Below, one piece after another: positions 1 to 9,093 of a stretch of DNA of 64,000 bases; position 1 is the first letter of the stretch; every line of letters starts with the position of its first letter. The stretch is from an uncultured Bacteroidia bacterium. GTDB taxonomy: Bacteria; Bacteroidota; Bacteroidia; Bacteroidales; UBA932. The DNA is taken from assembly GCA_902798975.1 (NCBI GenBank), contig CADBYT010000003.1, positions 41,729 to 105,728 of the forward strand. Direction: 5' to 3'. A model generated the notes under the pieces. The model saw only the letters and a program-made list of their open reading frames with translations, was not told where the DNA came from and did not search any database. The translations under genes and the position numbers were made by a program.

Positions 1-1291
1 TGCTCTCGTAGAGCGTCGCTTCGGCCTTGGCCTTGCGGTACTTGTTGGTGGCTTCCATCCCGTGGAAGAGCGGCACGCTGACCAGCACGCCGACGTTGAA
101 CATGCCGCCGTTCCAGCTGTTGCTGTATCCGTTATAAAGGTTCGGATTCGAAATGAGGTAATTGGCCGTCAGCACCACCTTCGGCATCATGTCCGCCCGG
201 GCGATCTTGGCCTTCCGGTCGTAGATCTGCGAGGCGAGCTCGAGGCTGCGCGTCTCCGGCCGGTCCGCGAACACGGCCTCCATGTCCTTGCCGGCGCCGG
301 TGCCCGGCAGCGGCACAAGGTCGGCATTCTCGTCCACGAGGGTGATGACGCTGTCGAGCGGAAGGCCGATGCGCTTGCAGAGCAGCATCTTCGCCAGGGT
401 CAGACCGTTGCCTGCCTTGGTCTTGAGCATGTCCGCCTCGTTGGCCTTGACCTTCACCTGCAGGGCATCCGACTCCGTCATCACGCCCGCGGCGACGGCT
501 TTCTGCACGTTGCCTTCCAGCACATGCAGCAGATCCGAATAGGCATCGGCAAGCTTTTTCTTCGCCGCGATGGAGACGATCTGCCAGTAGGCCTCGTCCA
601 CGTCCACGATCACATCCGCGTAGGCCTGGTCGAAGCGGGCCTCTTCCAGCTGCTCCGCCAGGGCGGCCATCTGGTTGGAATAGACGATCTTACCGCCCAC
701 GAAGACCGGCTGCTGCAGGGAGACCGCCGCCCCGAGCAGGTGGTGGTTGTCGAGGTGCAGGGCGTCGTCGATCTCGCGCCCGATGGCATTCACGGGCGTG
801 GCGACGTCCGGGGCCTTCAGCTGGTCGAGGTCGGCCTGTTCGAGGACCCCGAAGAAGCCCTTCCACATGGGGCTGAGGCTGTACTCCAGCGCCATGAGCG
901 GATCGTTCTTGATCGCTTCTTCCATCTTGTCGCGCATGGCCTGCGCGCTCTGTCCGAGCTGCGCGGCCGCGTCGGCATAAGCCTGGTCCAGGACGCCCTG
1001 GACCCGGTCGCCGGCGCTCTGCAGGGCCGCCGACTGCTCGTCGCTGACGAGGGAGATGTTCCGGCTGTTGTACTGATAGGTGCCGGTGGCGGAAATGTTG
1101 GGGAAATAATTGGCAAGCGCCACTTTGCGGTCATAGCCGGCCATGTCGATGGCCGTCTGCGCCTGTTCGAGCTCCCGGCTGCACCGGACGGCCATCCGGT
1201 GGCAGTCTTCGAGCGAGAGCACCTGCTGCGCCGCCGCGCTGCCGCCCAGCAGGAGGAGACCGATGGTAAGGATGTAACAACTCTTTTTCAT
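1..1291 (-). CDS. TolC-family outer membrane efflux protein (3' end cut by window)
   Basis: Reading the minus strand from the ATG at 1291 gives an open frame of 430 codons that runs off the window. It starts with a signal peptide (MKKSCYILTIGLLLLGGSAAA). The mature part has the alternating helix and strand pattern of TolC-family channels: an early LSLEDCHRMAV segment, long Ala/Gln-rich coiled stretches, and a late block with FNVGVLVSVPLFHG that matches the second half-repeat of the family. TolC proteins form the outer-membrane duct of tripartite efflux or type I secretion systems. The periplasmic adaptor and inner-membrane pump would be expected just outside the window. It diverges from an AraC-type regulator at 1452, which is a plausible local controller. 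The C-terminus is missing only because the window ends. Confidence 0.9.
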   Translation of the reverse strand, partial: MKKSCYILTIGLLLLGGSAAAQQVLSLEDCHRMAVRCSRELEQAQTAIDMAGYDRKVALANYFPNISATGTYQYNSRNISLVSDEQSAALQSAGDRVQGVLDQAYADAAAQLGQSAQAMRDKMEEAIKNDPLMALEYSLSPMWKGFFGVLEQADLDQLKAPDVATPVNAIGREIDDALHLDNHHLLGAAVSLQQPVFVGGKIVYSNQMAALAEQLEEARFDQAYADVIVDVDEAYWQIVSIAAKKKLADAYSDLLHVLEGNVQKAVAAGVMTESDALQVKVKANEADMLKTKAGNGLTLAKMLLCKRIGLPLDSVITLVDENADLVPLPGTGAGKDMEAVFADRPETRSLELASQIYDRKAKIARADMMPKVVLTANYLISNPNLYNGYSNSWNGGMFNVGVLVSVPLFHGMEATNKYRKAKAEATLYES

Positions 1292-1420
1292 GTTCGTTTT
1301 TTCATGTACTCGGCACCCTCCCTCTCAATGATTCTGCCAGCATGGCGCAAAATTGACTAACAAAAAGGGACATTTACTATACAATAAGGGCAAAAATGCG
1401 ATAAATAGATAATTTATGAC

Positions 1421-1428
1421 TACTTTTG
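1421..1428 (+). promoter_or_regulatory. -7 promoter element for the AraC regulator
   Basis: TACTTTTG fits the Bacteroidota -7 consensus TAnnTTTG and lies 23 bases before the ATG at 1452. It overlaps an in-frame upstream ATG at 1416, so that earlier start would not be transcribed from this promoter. No clear -33 TTG is seen at the usual distance. Confidence 0.5.
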
Positions 1429-1451
1429 TAGAAAACAGGACCCCTATCGTT

Positions 1452-2363
1452 ATGGAACAATACCGCGAACTGCACATCCGGGAGCTCCGGAAACTCATCC
1501 CGGGCCAGACCATCAATGACAATTTGGCAGACGACCTCTTCCTGGCGGAACTTTCCTATTCCAGCCGGATGGACATCCTGCAGTACCCCTGCCGCTTCGA
1601 CGGCTTTCTGGTCTTCATGTGCTACGAAGGGAGCTTCGAGGTAGAGCTCAACCTGCGCACCTACGCCGTCGAGGCCGGCTCGATGCTCGTCTACACCCCC
1701 GGCAACATCGTCCGCGTGTCGCACTTCGGCCCCGAGGAGAAGCGCAGCGTCCGCTTCGCCGTGGCGGCCATCTCCCGCGAGCTGATCACCAGCACGCGCA
1801 TGGATTTCAACAAATTGCACGAAGAGAGCCTCCGGGTCCTGGAGAATCCGGGCCTGCGCCTGGAGGCGGACGAGATCGCGCTCGGCCAGAAATACTTCGA
1901 CCTGATCCGGGACATCTCCGGGCAGCCACTGCCCAACATCCGCGAGTCCGTGGTCACGCTGATCTCCTCGACCTTCTACTGGGCGGGATCGCTCTGGATG
2001 AAACGGGTCTCAGACGCGCAGCGGCTCGCCGGCGGCAAGTCCACCCACGCCCGCATCATCCTGGAAGACTTCCTCAAGCTCGTCCAGGAGCACCACACAC
2101 GCGAGCGCGAACTGTCTTTCTATGCGGACAGCCTCTACCTCACCCCGAAGTACCTCTCCAAGCTCATCAAGAACGTGAGCGGCCGGTCGGCCCACGAATG
2201 GATCGACTCGTTCGTCATTCTGGAGGCGAAGAATCTGCTGAAATATTCCGACCTGCCGATCAAGCAGATCGTGGACGAGCTCCATTTCCCCAACCAGACC
2301 ACCTTCTACCGCTTCTTCAAGGCGAAGACCGGTCTGACGCCCTCCGAATACCGAAGGATCTGA
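1452..2363 (+). CDS. AraC-family transcriptional regulator
   Basis: 303 residues. The first ~160 residues form a small-molecule-binding, cupin-like sensor (CYEGSFEVELNLRTYAVEAG). The last ~100 form a double helix-turn-helix AraC domain: LSFYADSLYLTPKYLSKLIK is the first HTH and IKQIVDELHFPNQTTFYRFF the second, ending in the typical GLTPSEYRRI. I chose ATG 1452 over the in-frame ATG 1416 because a -7 element lies between the two. It is divergent from the TolC-like gene, and regulators in this position often control the neighbouring efflux operon; that link is inference. The ligand is not evident. It converges on the M23 peptidase gene with only 12 bases between stop codons. Confidence 0.9.
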   Translation: MEQYRELHIRELRKLIPGQTINDNLADDLFLAELSYSSRMDILQYPCRFDGFLVFMCYEGSFEVELNLRTYAVEAGSMLVYTPGNIVRVSHFGPEEKRSVRFAVAAISRELITSTRMDFNKLHEESLRVLENPGLRLEADEIALGQKYFDLIRDISGQPLPNIRESVVTLISSTFYWAGSLWMKRVSDAQRLAGGKSTHARIILEDFLKLVQEHHTRERELSFYADSLYLTPKYLSKLIKNVSGRSAHEWIDSFVILEAKNLLKYSDLPIKQIVDELHFPNQTTFYRFFKAKTGLTPSEYRRI

Positions 2364-2375
2364 GCCCGCGCAGGG

Positions 2376-3422
2376 TTAGTTTACGCGAATCTTCTGGCCG
2401 ATTCTCAACTTGTTCGGATCGATGCCGGGGTTGAGCTTGAGGATGGCGTTCAGCGATTTGCCCTGCTTACGGGCGATGACGCTGAGGCTGTCGCCGGACT
2501 TGACGGTGTAGTAGCGGATGGCCGCCTGCTCGGCGGCGATGCGCTTCTCCTCCGCGATAATCTTCTCCTCTTCGCCGTAGATTTCATCTTCCTCGTCCAG
2601 CGACTCGGGCGTATAGCGCGAGTTGGCATTGAGGTAGCTGCGCCGCAGCACGAAGACGTTCTTGCGCAGCTCGCCCTTCTCGTAGTCCGCGATCCATTCC
2701 GGATCGAAGGCGAAACCCTGGTAGCGGGTCTCGAAATGCAGGTGCGGACCCGTGGAACGGCCCGTAGAGCCGCCCAGGCCGATCTGGTCGCCGGCACGCA
2801 CCCAGTCCCCCACCTCGGCCTCGCGCTTGGAGAGATGTCCGTAGTAGGTCTCCAGGCCGTTCTCGTGCCGGATGATGATCAGGTTGCCGTAACCCTTGTT
2901 GTAGGTGGAAGCGCGCACCCGGCCGTCGAAGGCCGCCACGACGGGCGTACCCGTCTTGAGCGGCAGGTCGACGCCCTGGTGGCGCCGTCCGCGACGCATG
3001 CCGAAACGCGAGAAGACCTTGGTCTGGTTGGGGCAGACGAAGCGGCTCGTCGAGTCCACCAGGCAGATCGAATTCCGCAGCGGAAGGCTGTCCAGCGGCG
3101 CATGATAGGGATTCGTGGAGTTCGGCACCCAGTCCTTGACGAAGGTGCTGTCATTCTCCAGCAGCTTGAAATTCTTGATGTAGTACCAGGTGTGGTCGTC
3201 CTTCAGTACCAGCAGCAGGCGTCCGTCCTGGATGTCCAGGGTGTCCACTTCGACGCCCTTCCCCTGCTGAAAGGCGCCAAGTTCGGTGACGAAGTCATCC
3301 GGGACGCGCAAGGTATCGGGCACGCTTCGGCGGCTACCGGGGAACTGGGTGAAATCGCGCTCCTGCGCAAAGAGCGCGGAAGACGCCAGCAAGAGGCCTA
3401 GGATCAGTACGTATTTCTTCAT
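2376..3422 (-). CDS. M23 metallopeptidase with C-terminal LysM domain
   Basis: 348 residues from the ATG at 3422, where a signal peptide begins (MKKYVLILGLLLASSALFAQ). A LytM/M23 zinc peptidase domain spans about residues 140-245, with H148 and D152 in RHQGVDLPL and the HLHFE motif at 227-231 supplying zinc ligands and catalytic histidine. A LysM peptidoglycan-binding domain occupies about 303-347 (YYTVKSGDSLSVIARKQGKS). The two are joined by a charged helical linker rich in E and K. Proteins of this type cut peptide crosslinks in periplasmic peptidoglycan, or act as non-enzymatic amidase activators; the intact ligands favour activity. It is the last gene of the leftward ruvX-def-phosphomutase group, 5 bases after the phosphomutase stop. 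Confidence 0.92.
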   Translation of the reverse strand: MKKYVLILGLLLASSALFAQERDFTQFPGSRRSVPDTLRVPDDFVTELGAFQQGKGVEVDTLDIQDGRLLLVLKDDHTWYYIKNFKLLENDSTFVKDWVPNSTNPYHAPLDSLPLRNSICLVDSTSRFVCPNQTKVFSRFGMRRGRRHQGVDLPLKTGTPVVAAFDGRVRASTYNKGYGNLIIIRHENGLETYYGHLSKREAEVGDWVRAGDQIGLGGSTGRSTGPHLHFETRYQGFAFDPEWIADYEKGELRKNVFVLRRSYLNANSRYTPESLDEEDEIYGEEEKIIAEEKRIAAEQAAIRYYTVKSGDSLSVIARKQGKSLNAILKLNPGIDPNKLRIGQKIRVN

Positions 3423-3427
3423 CTTCT

Positions 3428-4792
3428 CTAGGAACGGACAGCGCCGAAACGCTCCTCCAACAACTTGCAGGTCTGCGCGACCTTGTCCTGCAGCAGCGCT
3501 TCGGTGCGCGCCTCGCAGATGAAGCGCAGATAGGGTTCGGTGTTCGACGGGCGGATGTTGAACCACCAGTCGGCGAATTCCAGGCGGAAGCCGTCGAAAT
3601 CCATCGTCTTGAGCGGCGTCTCCTGCGCAGAGAAATGCGCACAGACGGCCTTCATTGCACCGGGTTTGTCCTCCAGACGGAAATTGATCTCGCCGGAATT
3701 GCAGTAGCCGGCGATCTCCGCGATCTGCTGGCTGAAAGTCTTGCCCTGCTTCTTGAGCGCGGCCACGATGCGCAGCACGATCAGCGAGGAGAGCAGTCCG
3801 CTGTCGGAATAGAAGAAATCCTTGAAATAATAATGTCCCGCGAGCTCCCCGCCCCAGAGGCCGTCGATCTCACGGAGCTTGGGCGCGGCAAAGGCGCGGC
3901 CCACGCGCCAAGTGTGCAGCTCGGCGCCGTAGCGGGCCAGGTACTCGCCCACCGCCTTGGAACTGCGAATCTCCTGCAGCACGCGCGGCGCCTGGGCACC
4001 CCGTTCATCGCAGAAATACAGCGCCATCATGGCAATGACGAGGTCCGGGGCCACGAACTGCCCCTTTTCGTCCACGAACATCACCCGGTCGGCGTCGCCG
4101 TCGTAGATCACGCCCACGTCGGCGCCGCTCTTGCGGACCAGTTCCTTGAGCGGCTCCACGTTCTTCGCCACCAGCGGGTTGGGCTCGTGGTTCGGGAAGC
4201 GGCCGTCAATCGTGTCGAAAAGATACTCCGGCTCCTCGCCGAACACCTCATGCGCGAAGAGGCAGGCCATGCCGTTCGAGAGGTCGAAAGCGATCTTGAG
4301 CTTGCTGTAGTCCCCCTTGAACTTCAGCATGAAGGCCATGTAGTCGTCGTGGATATTCTTCTCCCGCACAGTCCCCCGCTTCGCGGCAACGGGCGTCGGG
4401 CGGTCCTCCTCGATCCAGGCCTTGATCTGGCCCAGGCCCGTGTCCAGGCCCACCGGAAGAGCATTTTCGCGGCTCACCTTCATGCCGTTGTACTCGGCCG
4501 GGTTGTGGCTCGCCGTGATCTGCACGGAAGCCTTGTAGCAATAATTGGCCATGCCGAAGTAGACCATCGGCGTGCTGCTCAGGCCGATGTCGGCCACGTC
4601 GGCGCCGGCGTCGCAGATGCCCTCCACGAGCGCGTCGTGGATCTCCTGCGAAGAGACGCGGCAGTCGCGTCCCACCAGCACCTCGCGGGCGCCCAGCAGT
4701 TCCGGGATGAAATAGCCGACTTTGTAGGCCGTGGTCTTGTCGAAATCCACTCCGTAGATTCCGCGGATATCGTATGCATGAAATGCTCCCAT
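3428..4792 (-). CDS. Phosphomannomutase/phosphoglucomutase
   Basis: 454 residues, a normal length for the alpha-D-phosphohexomutase family. The phosphoserine loop TASHNP is at 93-98 with S95 as the phosphorylated residue. The metal-binding loop reads DGDADR, the sugar-binding loop GGELAGHYYF, and the C-terminal phosphate-binding loop RPSNTEPYLRF. The enzyme interconverts hexose 1- and 6-phosphates in the cytoplasm and feeds nucleotide-sugar synthesis; a mannose-1-phosphate guanylyltransferase that could use its product lies at 63030. Substrate preference between mannose and glucose cannot be read from the motifs. It lies 12 bases downstream of def and is probably co-transcribed with it. Confidence 0.93.
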   Translation of the reverse strand: MGAFHAYDIRGIYGVDFDKTTAYKVGYFIPELLGAREVLVGRDCRVSSQEIHDALVEGICDAGADVADIGLSSTPMVYFGMANYCYKASVQITASHNPAEYNGMKVSRENALPVGLDTGLGQIKAWIEEDRPTPVAAKRGTVREKNIHDDYMAFMLKFKGDYSKLKIAFDLSNGMACLFAHEVFGEEPEYLFDTIDGRFPNHEPNPLVAKNVEPLKELVRKSGADVGVIYDGDADRVMFVDEKGQFVAPDLVIAMMALYFCDERGAQAPRVLQEIRSSKAVGEYLARYGAELHTWRVGRAFAAPKLREIDGLWGGELAGHYYFKDFFYSDSGLLSSLIVLRIVAALKKQGKTFSQQIAEIAGYCNSGEINFRLEDKPGAMKAVCAHFSAQETPLKTMDFDGFRLEFADWWFNIRPSNTEPYLRFICEARTEALLQDKVAQTCKLLEERFGAVRS

Positions 4793-4804
4793 GATAAAAA
4801 CCGG

Positions 4805-5359
4805 TTATTTGATTTTAGCCTTGTATGCGGTGCCGACCTTGCCGTGGGCGATGTTCTGCAGCTTCTTCGCAATCATCTTGCGGCGGATGGGGGCGACGAG
4901 GTCGGTGAAAAGCTCGCCGTCCAGGTGCGAGAACTCGTGCTGGATCATGCGGGCGGCGAATTTGTCGAAGGTCTCCGTCTTCTTCTCGAGGTTCTCGTCG
5001 TAATACTCGACCGTGATCTGCTCGGGCCGGCGCACGTCGGCGTAGATGCCGGGCACGCTCAGGCAACCCTCGTTGTATTCGCACATCCGCTCGCTCTCTT
5101 CCGTGACCACGGGATTGATGAAGGTGCGGCGGAAGCCCTTCAGATAGGGATAGACGTCCTCCATGATGTCGCCGTTGACCACGGCCACGCGCAGGCTCAC
5201 CCCGATCTGGGGCGCGGCCAGGCCGCAACCTTCGGATTTGTCCAGCGTATCCCAGAGGTCCTGGACCAGGGTTTTCAGGCCATCCTGGTCGTTCAGGTCG
5301 GCCGGAGCCGCGACTTTGCGCAGGACCTCCGAACCGTATAAATAAATGGGTTGTATCAT
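4805..5359 (-). CDS. def: Peptide deformylase
   Basis: 184 residues with all three family motifs: GCGLAAPQ at 44-51, EGCLS at 97-101 with the metal ligand C99, and HEFSHLDG at 141-148 with ligands H141 and H145 and catalytic E142. It removes the formyl group from the N-terminal methionine of new proteins in the cytoplasm. The start overlaps the stop of ruvX by four bases (ATGA), so the two are translationally coupled. This def-ruvX pairing is common in Bacteroidales. Confidence 0.97.
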   Translation of the reverse strand: MIQPIYLYGSEVLRKVAAPADLNDQDGLKTLVQDLWDTLDKSEGCGLAAPQIGVSLRVAVVNGDIMEDVYPYLKGFRRTFINPVVTEESERMCEYNEGCLSVPGIYADVRRPEQITVEYYDENLEKKTETFDKFAARMIQHEFSHLDGELFTDLVAPIRRKMIAKKLQNIAHGKVGTAYKAKIK

Positions 5360-5769
5360 TTCTTCTTGTCCAAATAACTTTGCAGGATAATCGCGGCGCT
5401 GATCTTGTCCACGGACGCCTTGTCCCGCCGCTCGCTCTTCTTCATCCCGCCGTCGATCATCGCCCGGTGTGCCAGCACAGAGGTAAAACGCTCATCCTCC
5501 AGCTCCACCGGCACGGCCGGGAAAGCCTTGCGCAGGCGCTTGAGGAAAGCCTCCACATCAGCGGCCGCTTCGGCGGGCGCCCCGTTCAAATTGAGCGGCC
5601 AGCCCACGACAAAACGCACGACCGTCTCGGAAGCGGCGTATTTTTGGAGATAATCTATTATCTTTGCAGCAGGAACGGTATCGAGCGGAGATGCGAAGAT
5701 GCCCAGCGGGTCGCTGACCGCGACGCCGACCCGGGCTCGTCCGTAATCTATTCCGATGATCCTGTCCAT
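5356..5769 (-). CDS. ruvX: Putative pre-16S rRNA nuclease / Holliday junction resolvase (YqgF family)
   Basis: 137 residues from the ATG at 5769; a GTG one codon upstream is also possible. The RNase H-like fold starts with GIDYGRARVGVAVSD, which carries the first catalytic aspartate. VVGWPLNLNG in the middle and DERFTSVLA with an acidic pair are the other family marks. YqgF proteins trim the 5' end of 16S rRNA, and a role in junction resolution has also been proposed. It is the first gene of the leftward operon and has a -7 element only five bases in front of the ATG. Confidence 0.94.
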   Translation of the reverse strand: MDRIIGIDYGRARVGVAVSDPLGIFASPLDTVPAAKIIDYLQKYAASETVVRFVVGWPLNLNGAPAEAAADVEAFLKRLRKAFPAVPVELEDERFTSVLAHRAMIDGGMKKSERRDKASVDKISAAIILQSYLDKKK

Positions 5770-5774
5770 CACTG

Positions 5775-5793
5775 CAAATTTACATCAAAAGTA
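5775..5793 (-). promoter_or_regulatory. Two candidate -7 elements for the ruvX operon
   Basis: On the minus strand TACTTTTG (5793-5786) and TAAATTTG (5782-5775) both fit TAnnTTTG. The second would start transcription about at the ruvX ATG. The first overlaps the start codon of the divergent M23 gene. No good -33 element is visible for either. Confidence 0.45.
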
Positions 5794-6644
5794 TGGGAAG
5801 ACAAAATCCGGAGCATCGCACGCGGCAATTCAGGTTGTCGCTTGTGGACAATGAGACCCACGAACCCCTCCGGTCGATCCGTTTCAACCGGGCGCAGGGC
5901 ATCTACGGCATCATTACGGCCGTGCTGGCGGTCCTGCTCGTCTCCTACCTGCTTTTCGCCTTCACGCCGCTGCGCACCATTATCCCGGGCTATCCGAACG
6001 CCCATTCGCGCCGCCAGGCCGTGGCCAACGCCATCAAGATCGATTCGCTCGAGAACGCCGTCTCCCGCTGGAACCTCTACGCCGAGAGCCTCAGCCGCGT
6101 GCTTACCGGCGAGCAGACCATCAATTTCGACGAGCTCATGAAAGCCGGCTCCGTCAGCTATCTTTCCGACAAGGATCCCGAGGAGCTCGCCCGCCGCGAC
6201 TCGCTCCTGCGCGAAACCGTCCGCAAGGAGGAGCAGTTCGGCGTCGGCACCGACGCCCCGCGTGACCTCCCCATCGAGGGCATCCATTTCTTCACGCCGC
6301 TCAAGGGCGTGGTGGCCACCGGCTTCGACCGCGTGACGCATCCGGCCATCGACATCGCGGCCCCCACGGGCAGCGTGGTCAGCGCCGTGCTCGACGGCAC
6401 GGTCATCTTCACCGGCTGGGATGCTGAAGCCGGCTACGTCATCATCATCCAGCACCGCGAAGACCTGCTCAGCGTCTATACCAATAACCAAAAACTTCTG
6501 CGCAGCTCCGGCGACGCCGTCAAGGCCGGCACCCCGATCGCCCTGGTCGGCGGCATCACGGAAAAACCCGGCGCCGAGCACCTGCATTTCGAGCTTTGGC
6601 AGAACGGCCAGAGCCTCGATCCCACCCTTTACATCAGCTTCTAA
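5793..6644 (+). CDS. Membrane-anchored M23 family peptidase
   Basis: 283 residues. A short basic cytoplasmic N-terminus is followed by one transmembrane helix at about 37-57, a helical region at 70-150, and a LytM/M23 domain at about 165-275. Zinc and catalytic residues are intact: H183 and D187 in HPAIDIAAP, H263 and H265 in HLHFELW. It is probably a periplasmic murein endopeptidase or an activator of cell-wall amidases. It is the first gene of the rightward operon with dxr, rseP and a DUF4837 gene; its stop codon is directly followed by the GTG start of dxr. This M23-dxr-rseP order is familiar from Bacteroidales. Confidence 0.9.
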   Translation: MGRQNPEHRTRQFRLSLVDNETHEPLRSIRFNRAQGIYGIITAVLAVLLVSYLLFAFTPLRTIIPGYPNAHSRRQAVANAIKIDSLENAVSRWNLYAESLSRVLTGEQTINFDELMKAGSVSYLSDKDPEELARRDSLLRETVRKEEQFGVGTDAPRDLPIEGIHFFTPLKGVVATGFDRVTHPAIDIAAPTGSVVSAVLDGTVIFTGWDAEAGYVIIIQHREDLLSVYTNNQKLLRSSGDAVKAGTPIALVGGITEKPGAEHLHFELWQNGQSLDPTLYISF

Positions 6645-7796
6645 GTGAAAAGGAGAATCGCCATCTTCGGATCCACCGGATCCATCGGGACCCAGACGCT
6701 GGACGTCATCCGGCAGCACCGCGACCTGTTCGAGGTCGAACTCATCTCCGCGCGCAGCAGCACCGACCTGCTCATCCGGCAGGCCGTCGAATTTGATGCG
6801 GCACACGTCGTGATCTGCAACGAGGCGCGCTACCAGGAAGTCGCGGACGCCCTGCAGCCCCGCGGGACGAAGGTCTGGGCCGGCGTGGACAGCCTCTGCG
6901 ACCTGGCCGGGATGGACTCCGTGGATATTGTCGTGGGCGCCATGGTGGGCTTCAGCGGCCTGCGCCCCACCCTCGCCGCCCTGCGTGCCGGCAAGGTCGT
7001 GGCCCTGGCCAACAAGGAGACGCTCGTCGCGGCCGGCTCCGTCGTCACCCGCACCGCCCGGGAGCACGGAGGCGTGATCCTGCCCGTGGACTCCGAGCAT
7101 TCGGCCATTTTCCAGTGCCTGCTCGCCGCCGGCGAGAATCCCGTCGAGCGCGTGCATCTCACGGCCTCCGGCGGCCCGTTCCGCACCTGGGACCGCCAGC
7201 GCATCGCCGGCGCCACCGCCGCCCAGGCCCTCAAGCACCCCAATTGGGATATGGGCGCCAAGGTCACCATCGACTCCGCCACGATGATGAACAAAGGCTT
7301 CGAGGTCATCGAAGCCAAGTGGCTATTCGACCTCAAACCCGAACAGATCAACGTGGTCGTCCACCCAGAATCGGTCATCCATTCCATGGTCGAATTCGTG
7401 GACGGCGCCGTGATCGCGCAGCTCGGCTGCCCCGACATGCGGGAGCCGATCGGCTTCGCGCTCAGCTTCCCCACCCGCCTGACCGTGGGCAACAAGAAGC
7501 TTGATTTCGCCGCTCTCGGCAGCATGTCCTTCGAGGCGCCGGACACCAACCGCTTCCCCTGCCTGGGGCTCGCGTTCGAGGCGCTCCGCCGCGGCGGCAA
7601 CGCCCCCTGCGCACTCAACGCCGCCAACGAAGTGGCGGTGGCCGCCTACCTTAAAGACTTGATTTCCTTCTACGATATCGCCAAGATCGGCGAAAGAGCG
7701 CTCTCGGGCCTGAATTTTGCAGCAGACCCTTCGCTCGACGACATCTTCGAGACCAACCGGGAGGTCGCCGCCATAGCCGATGGTTATATTCATTAA
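6645..7796 (+). CDS. dxr: 1-deoxy-D-xylulose-5-phosphate reductoisomerase
   Basis: 383 residues starting with GTG directly after the preceding stop. The NADPH loop is FGSTGSIGTQTLD; LANKETLVAAG, VDSEHSAIFQCL and GGPFRTW form the substrate and metal site; HPNWDMGAKVTIDSATMMNK is the second conserved block. It catalyses the second step of the MEP pathway of isoprenoid synthesis, converting DXP to MEP in the cytoplasm. The last 17 bases overlap the start of rseP, which implies coupled translation. Confidence 0.97.
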   Translation: MKRRIAIFGSTGSIGTQTLDVIRQHRDLFEVELISARSSTDLLIRQAVEFDAAHVVICNEARYQEVADALQPRGTKVWAGVDSLCDLAGMDSVDIVVGAMVGFSGLRPTLAALRAGKVVALANKETLVAAGSVVTRTAREHGGVILPVDSEHSAIFQCLLAAGENPVERVHLTASGGPFRTWDRQRIAGATAAQALKHPNWDMGAKVTIDSATMMNKGFEVIEAKWLFDLKPEQINVVVHPESVIHSMVEFVDGAVIAQLGCPDMREPIGFALSFPTRLTVGNKKLDFAALGSMSFEAPDTNRFPCLGLAFEALRRGGNAPCALNAANEVAVAAYLKDLISFYDIAKIGERALSGLNFAADPSLDDIFETNREVAAIADGYIH

Positions 7797-9081
7797 GACA
7801 CTGCAAGTCATTCTCGCCCTGTCCGTGCTCATCATTATCCATGAGTTCGGCCATTTCCTGTGGGCGCGCGCCTTCGGCATACGCGTGGAGAAGTTCTTCC
7901 TCTTTTTCGACGTGAGCGGCAAGGCCCTCGCCCGCTGGCGCTGGGGCGACACGGAGTTCGGCATCGGCTGGCTCCCCTTCGGCGGCTATTGCAAGATTGC
8001 CGGCATGATCGACGAGTCCATGGACCTCGATCAGCTCAAGGGCGAGCCGCAGCCCTGGGAATTCCGTACCCATTCGCCCTGGCAACGCCTGCTGGTGATG
8101 GCCGGCGGCGTGATCAACAATTTCATCTTCGCCATCCTCGTCTACATCGCCATCATGGCGATCTGGGGCGAATCCTATATCGAGAACCGCGGCAACCGCA
8201 TCTACGTGGATGATCTCGCCTACGAGATGGGCTTCCGCACCGGCGACGAAATCCTCCGCTTCGACGACTACGAGCCCGAGAATTTCGGCATGCTGCAGGC
8301 GGACCTCGCCCGGCGCGGCGTCCACAAGGCCACCGTCCTGCGCGACGGCGACACCCTCGACATCTACATCGACCAGGCGCGTATCGGCGACGTGCTCAGC
8401 GACCCGCTCATGTTCGACCTGGCCGTCCCCTTCGTGGTCGATTCCGTGATGCAGAACGGGCTGAACGCCGACGCCGACCTGATCCGGGGCGACCGTATCG
8501 TGGCCTTCGACGGCCGAGAGGTCGAGTTCGTGCAGGATTCGCGGGCCCTGCTCTCGGAGCTGCGCTCGCAGGAAGTCGACGCATCCGTGATCCGCGACGG
8601 GGACACCCTCGGCCTGCCCGTCCGCGTGGACAGCACCGGCCGCATCGGCGTCTACATGCAGATGCCCGGGGTCAAGGTCAAGCATTACAGTTTCCTGGAG
8701 GCCATTCCCGCCGGCTGGCGGGAGGCGGGATCCTCGATCCGGGGCTACCTGGACGATCTCTCGCTGCTCGCCCGGCCGTCCACCGGCGCCTACAAGTCCG
8801 TGGGCAGCTTCATCGCCATCGGCCAGGTCTTCCCCGAGACCTGGGACTGGTTCCGTTTCCTGAACATCCTCGCCCTGCTGTCCATCATGCTCGGCGTGAT
8901 GAATCTCCTCCCCATCCCCGGACTGGACGGAGGCCATATCCTCTTCACCCTGTATGAAATCGTTTCCGGGCGCAAGCCCGGGCAGAAGTTCCTTGTCGTC
9001 GCCCAGCTGATCGGCATGGCCATCATCTTCGCCCTGATGTTCCTCGCCTTCGGCAACGACATTGCCCGAATCATCCATTAA
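7780..9081 (+). CDS. rseP: RIP metalloprotease RseP (site-2 protease family)
   Basis: 433 residues. The first transmembrane helix ends in the zinc motif HEFGH (H21, E22, H25). The second active-site motif NLLPIPGLDGGH lies near residue 380, supplying the third ligand. Two PDZ-like stretches sit between them in the periplasmic part (residues ~150-310), and further hydrophobic helices are at about 105-130 and 365-430. The protease cuts transmembrane anti-sigma factors or signal-peptide remnants inside the membrane. The 17-base overlap with dxr is an old conserved arrangement. Confidence 0.95.
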   Translation: MVIFIKTLQVILALSVLIIIHEFGHFLWARAFGIRVEKFFLFFDVSGKALARWRWGDTEFGIGWLPFGGYCKIAGMIDESMDLDQLKGEPQPWEFRTHSPWQRLLVMAGGVINNFIFAILVYIAIMAIWGESYIENRGNRIYVDDLAYEMGFRTGDEILRFDDYEPENFGMLQADLARRGVHKATVLRDGDTLDIYIDQARIGDVLSDPLMFDLAVPFVVDSVMQNGLNADADLIRGDRIVAFDGREVEFVQDSRALLSELRSQEVDASVIRDGDTLGLPVRVDSTGRIGVYMQMPGVKVKHYSFLEAIPAGWREAGSSIRGYLDDLSLLARPSTGAYKSVGSFIAIGQVFPETWDWFRFLNILALLSIMLGVMNLLPIPGLDGGHILFTLYEIVSGRKPGQKFLVVAQLIGMAIIFALMFLAFGNDIARIIH

Positions 9082-9093
9082 AGCCATAAAGAT

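Noticed and set aside
62-1360. 432-codon frame on the plus strand over the TolC-like gene
   Set aside because: The minus strand gives a signal peptide and TolC pattern; the plus frame has neither.
1416-1451. Upstream in-frame ATG for the AraC gene
   Set aside because: The -7 element overlaps it, so it would lie before the transcription start.
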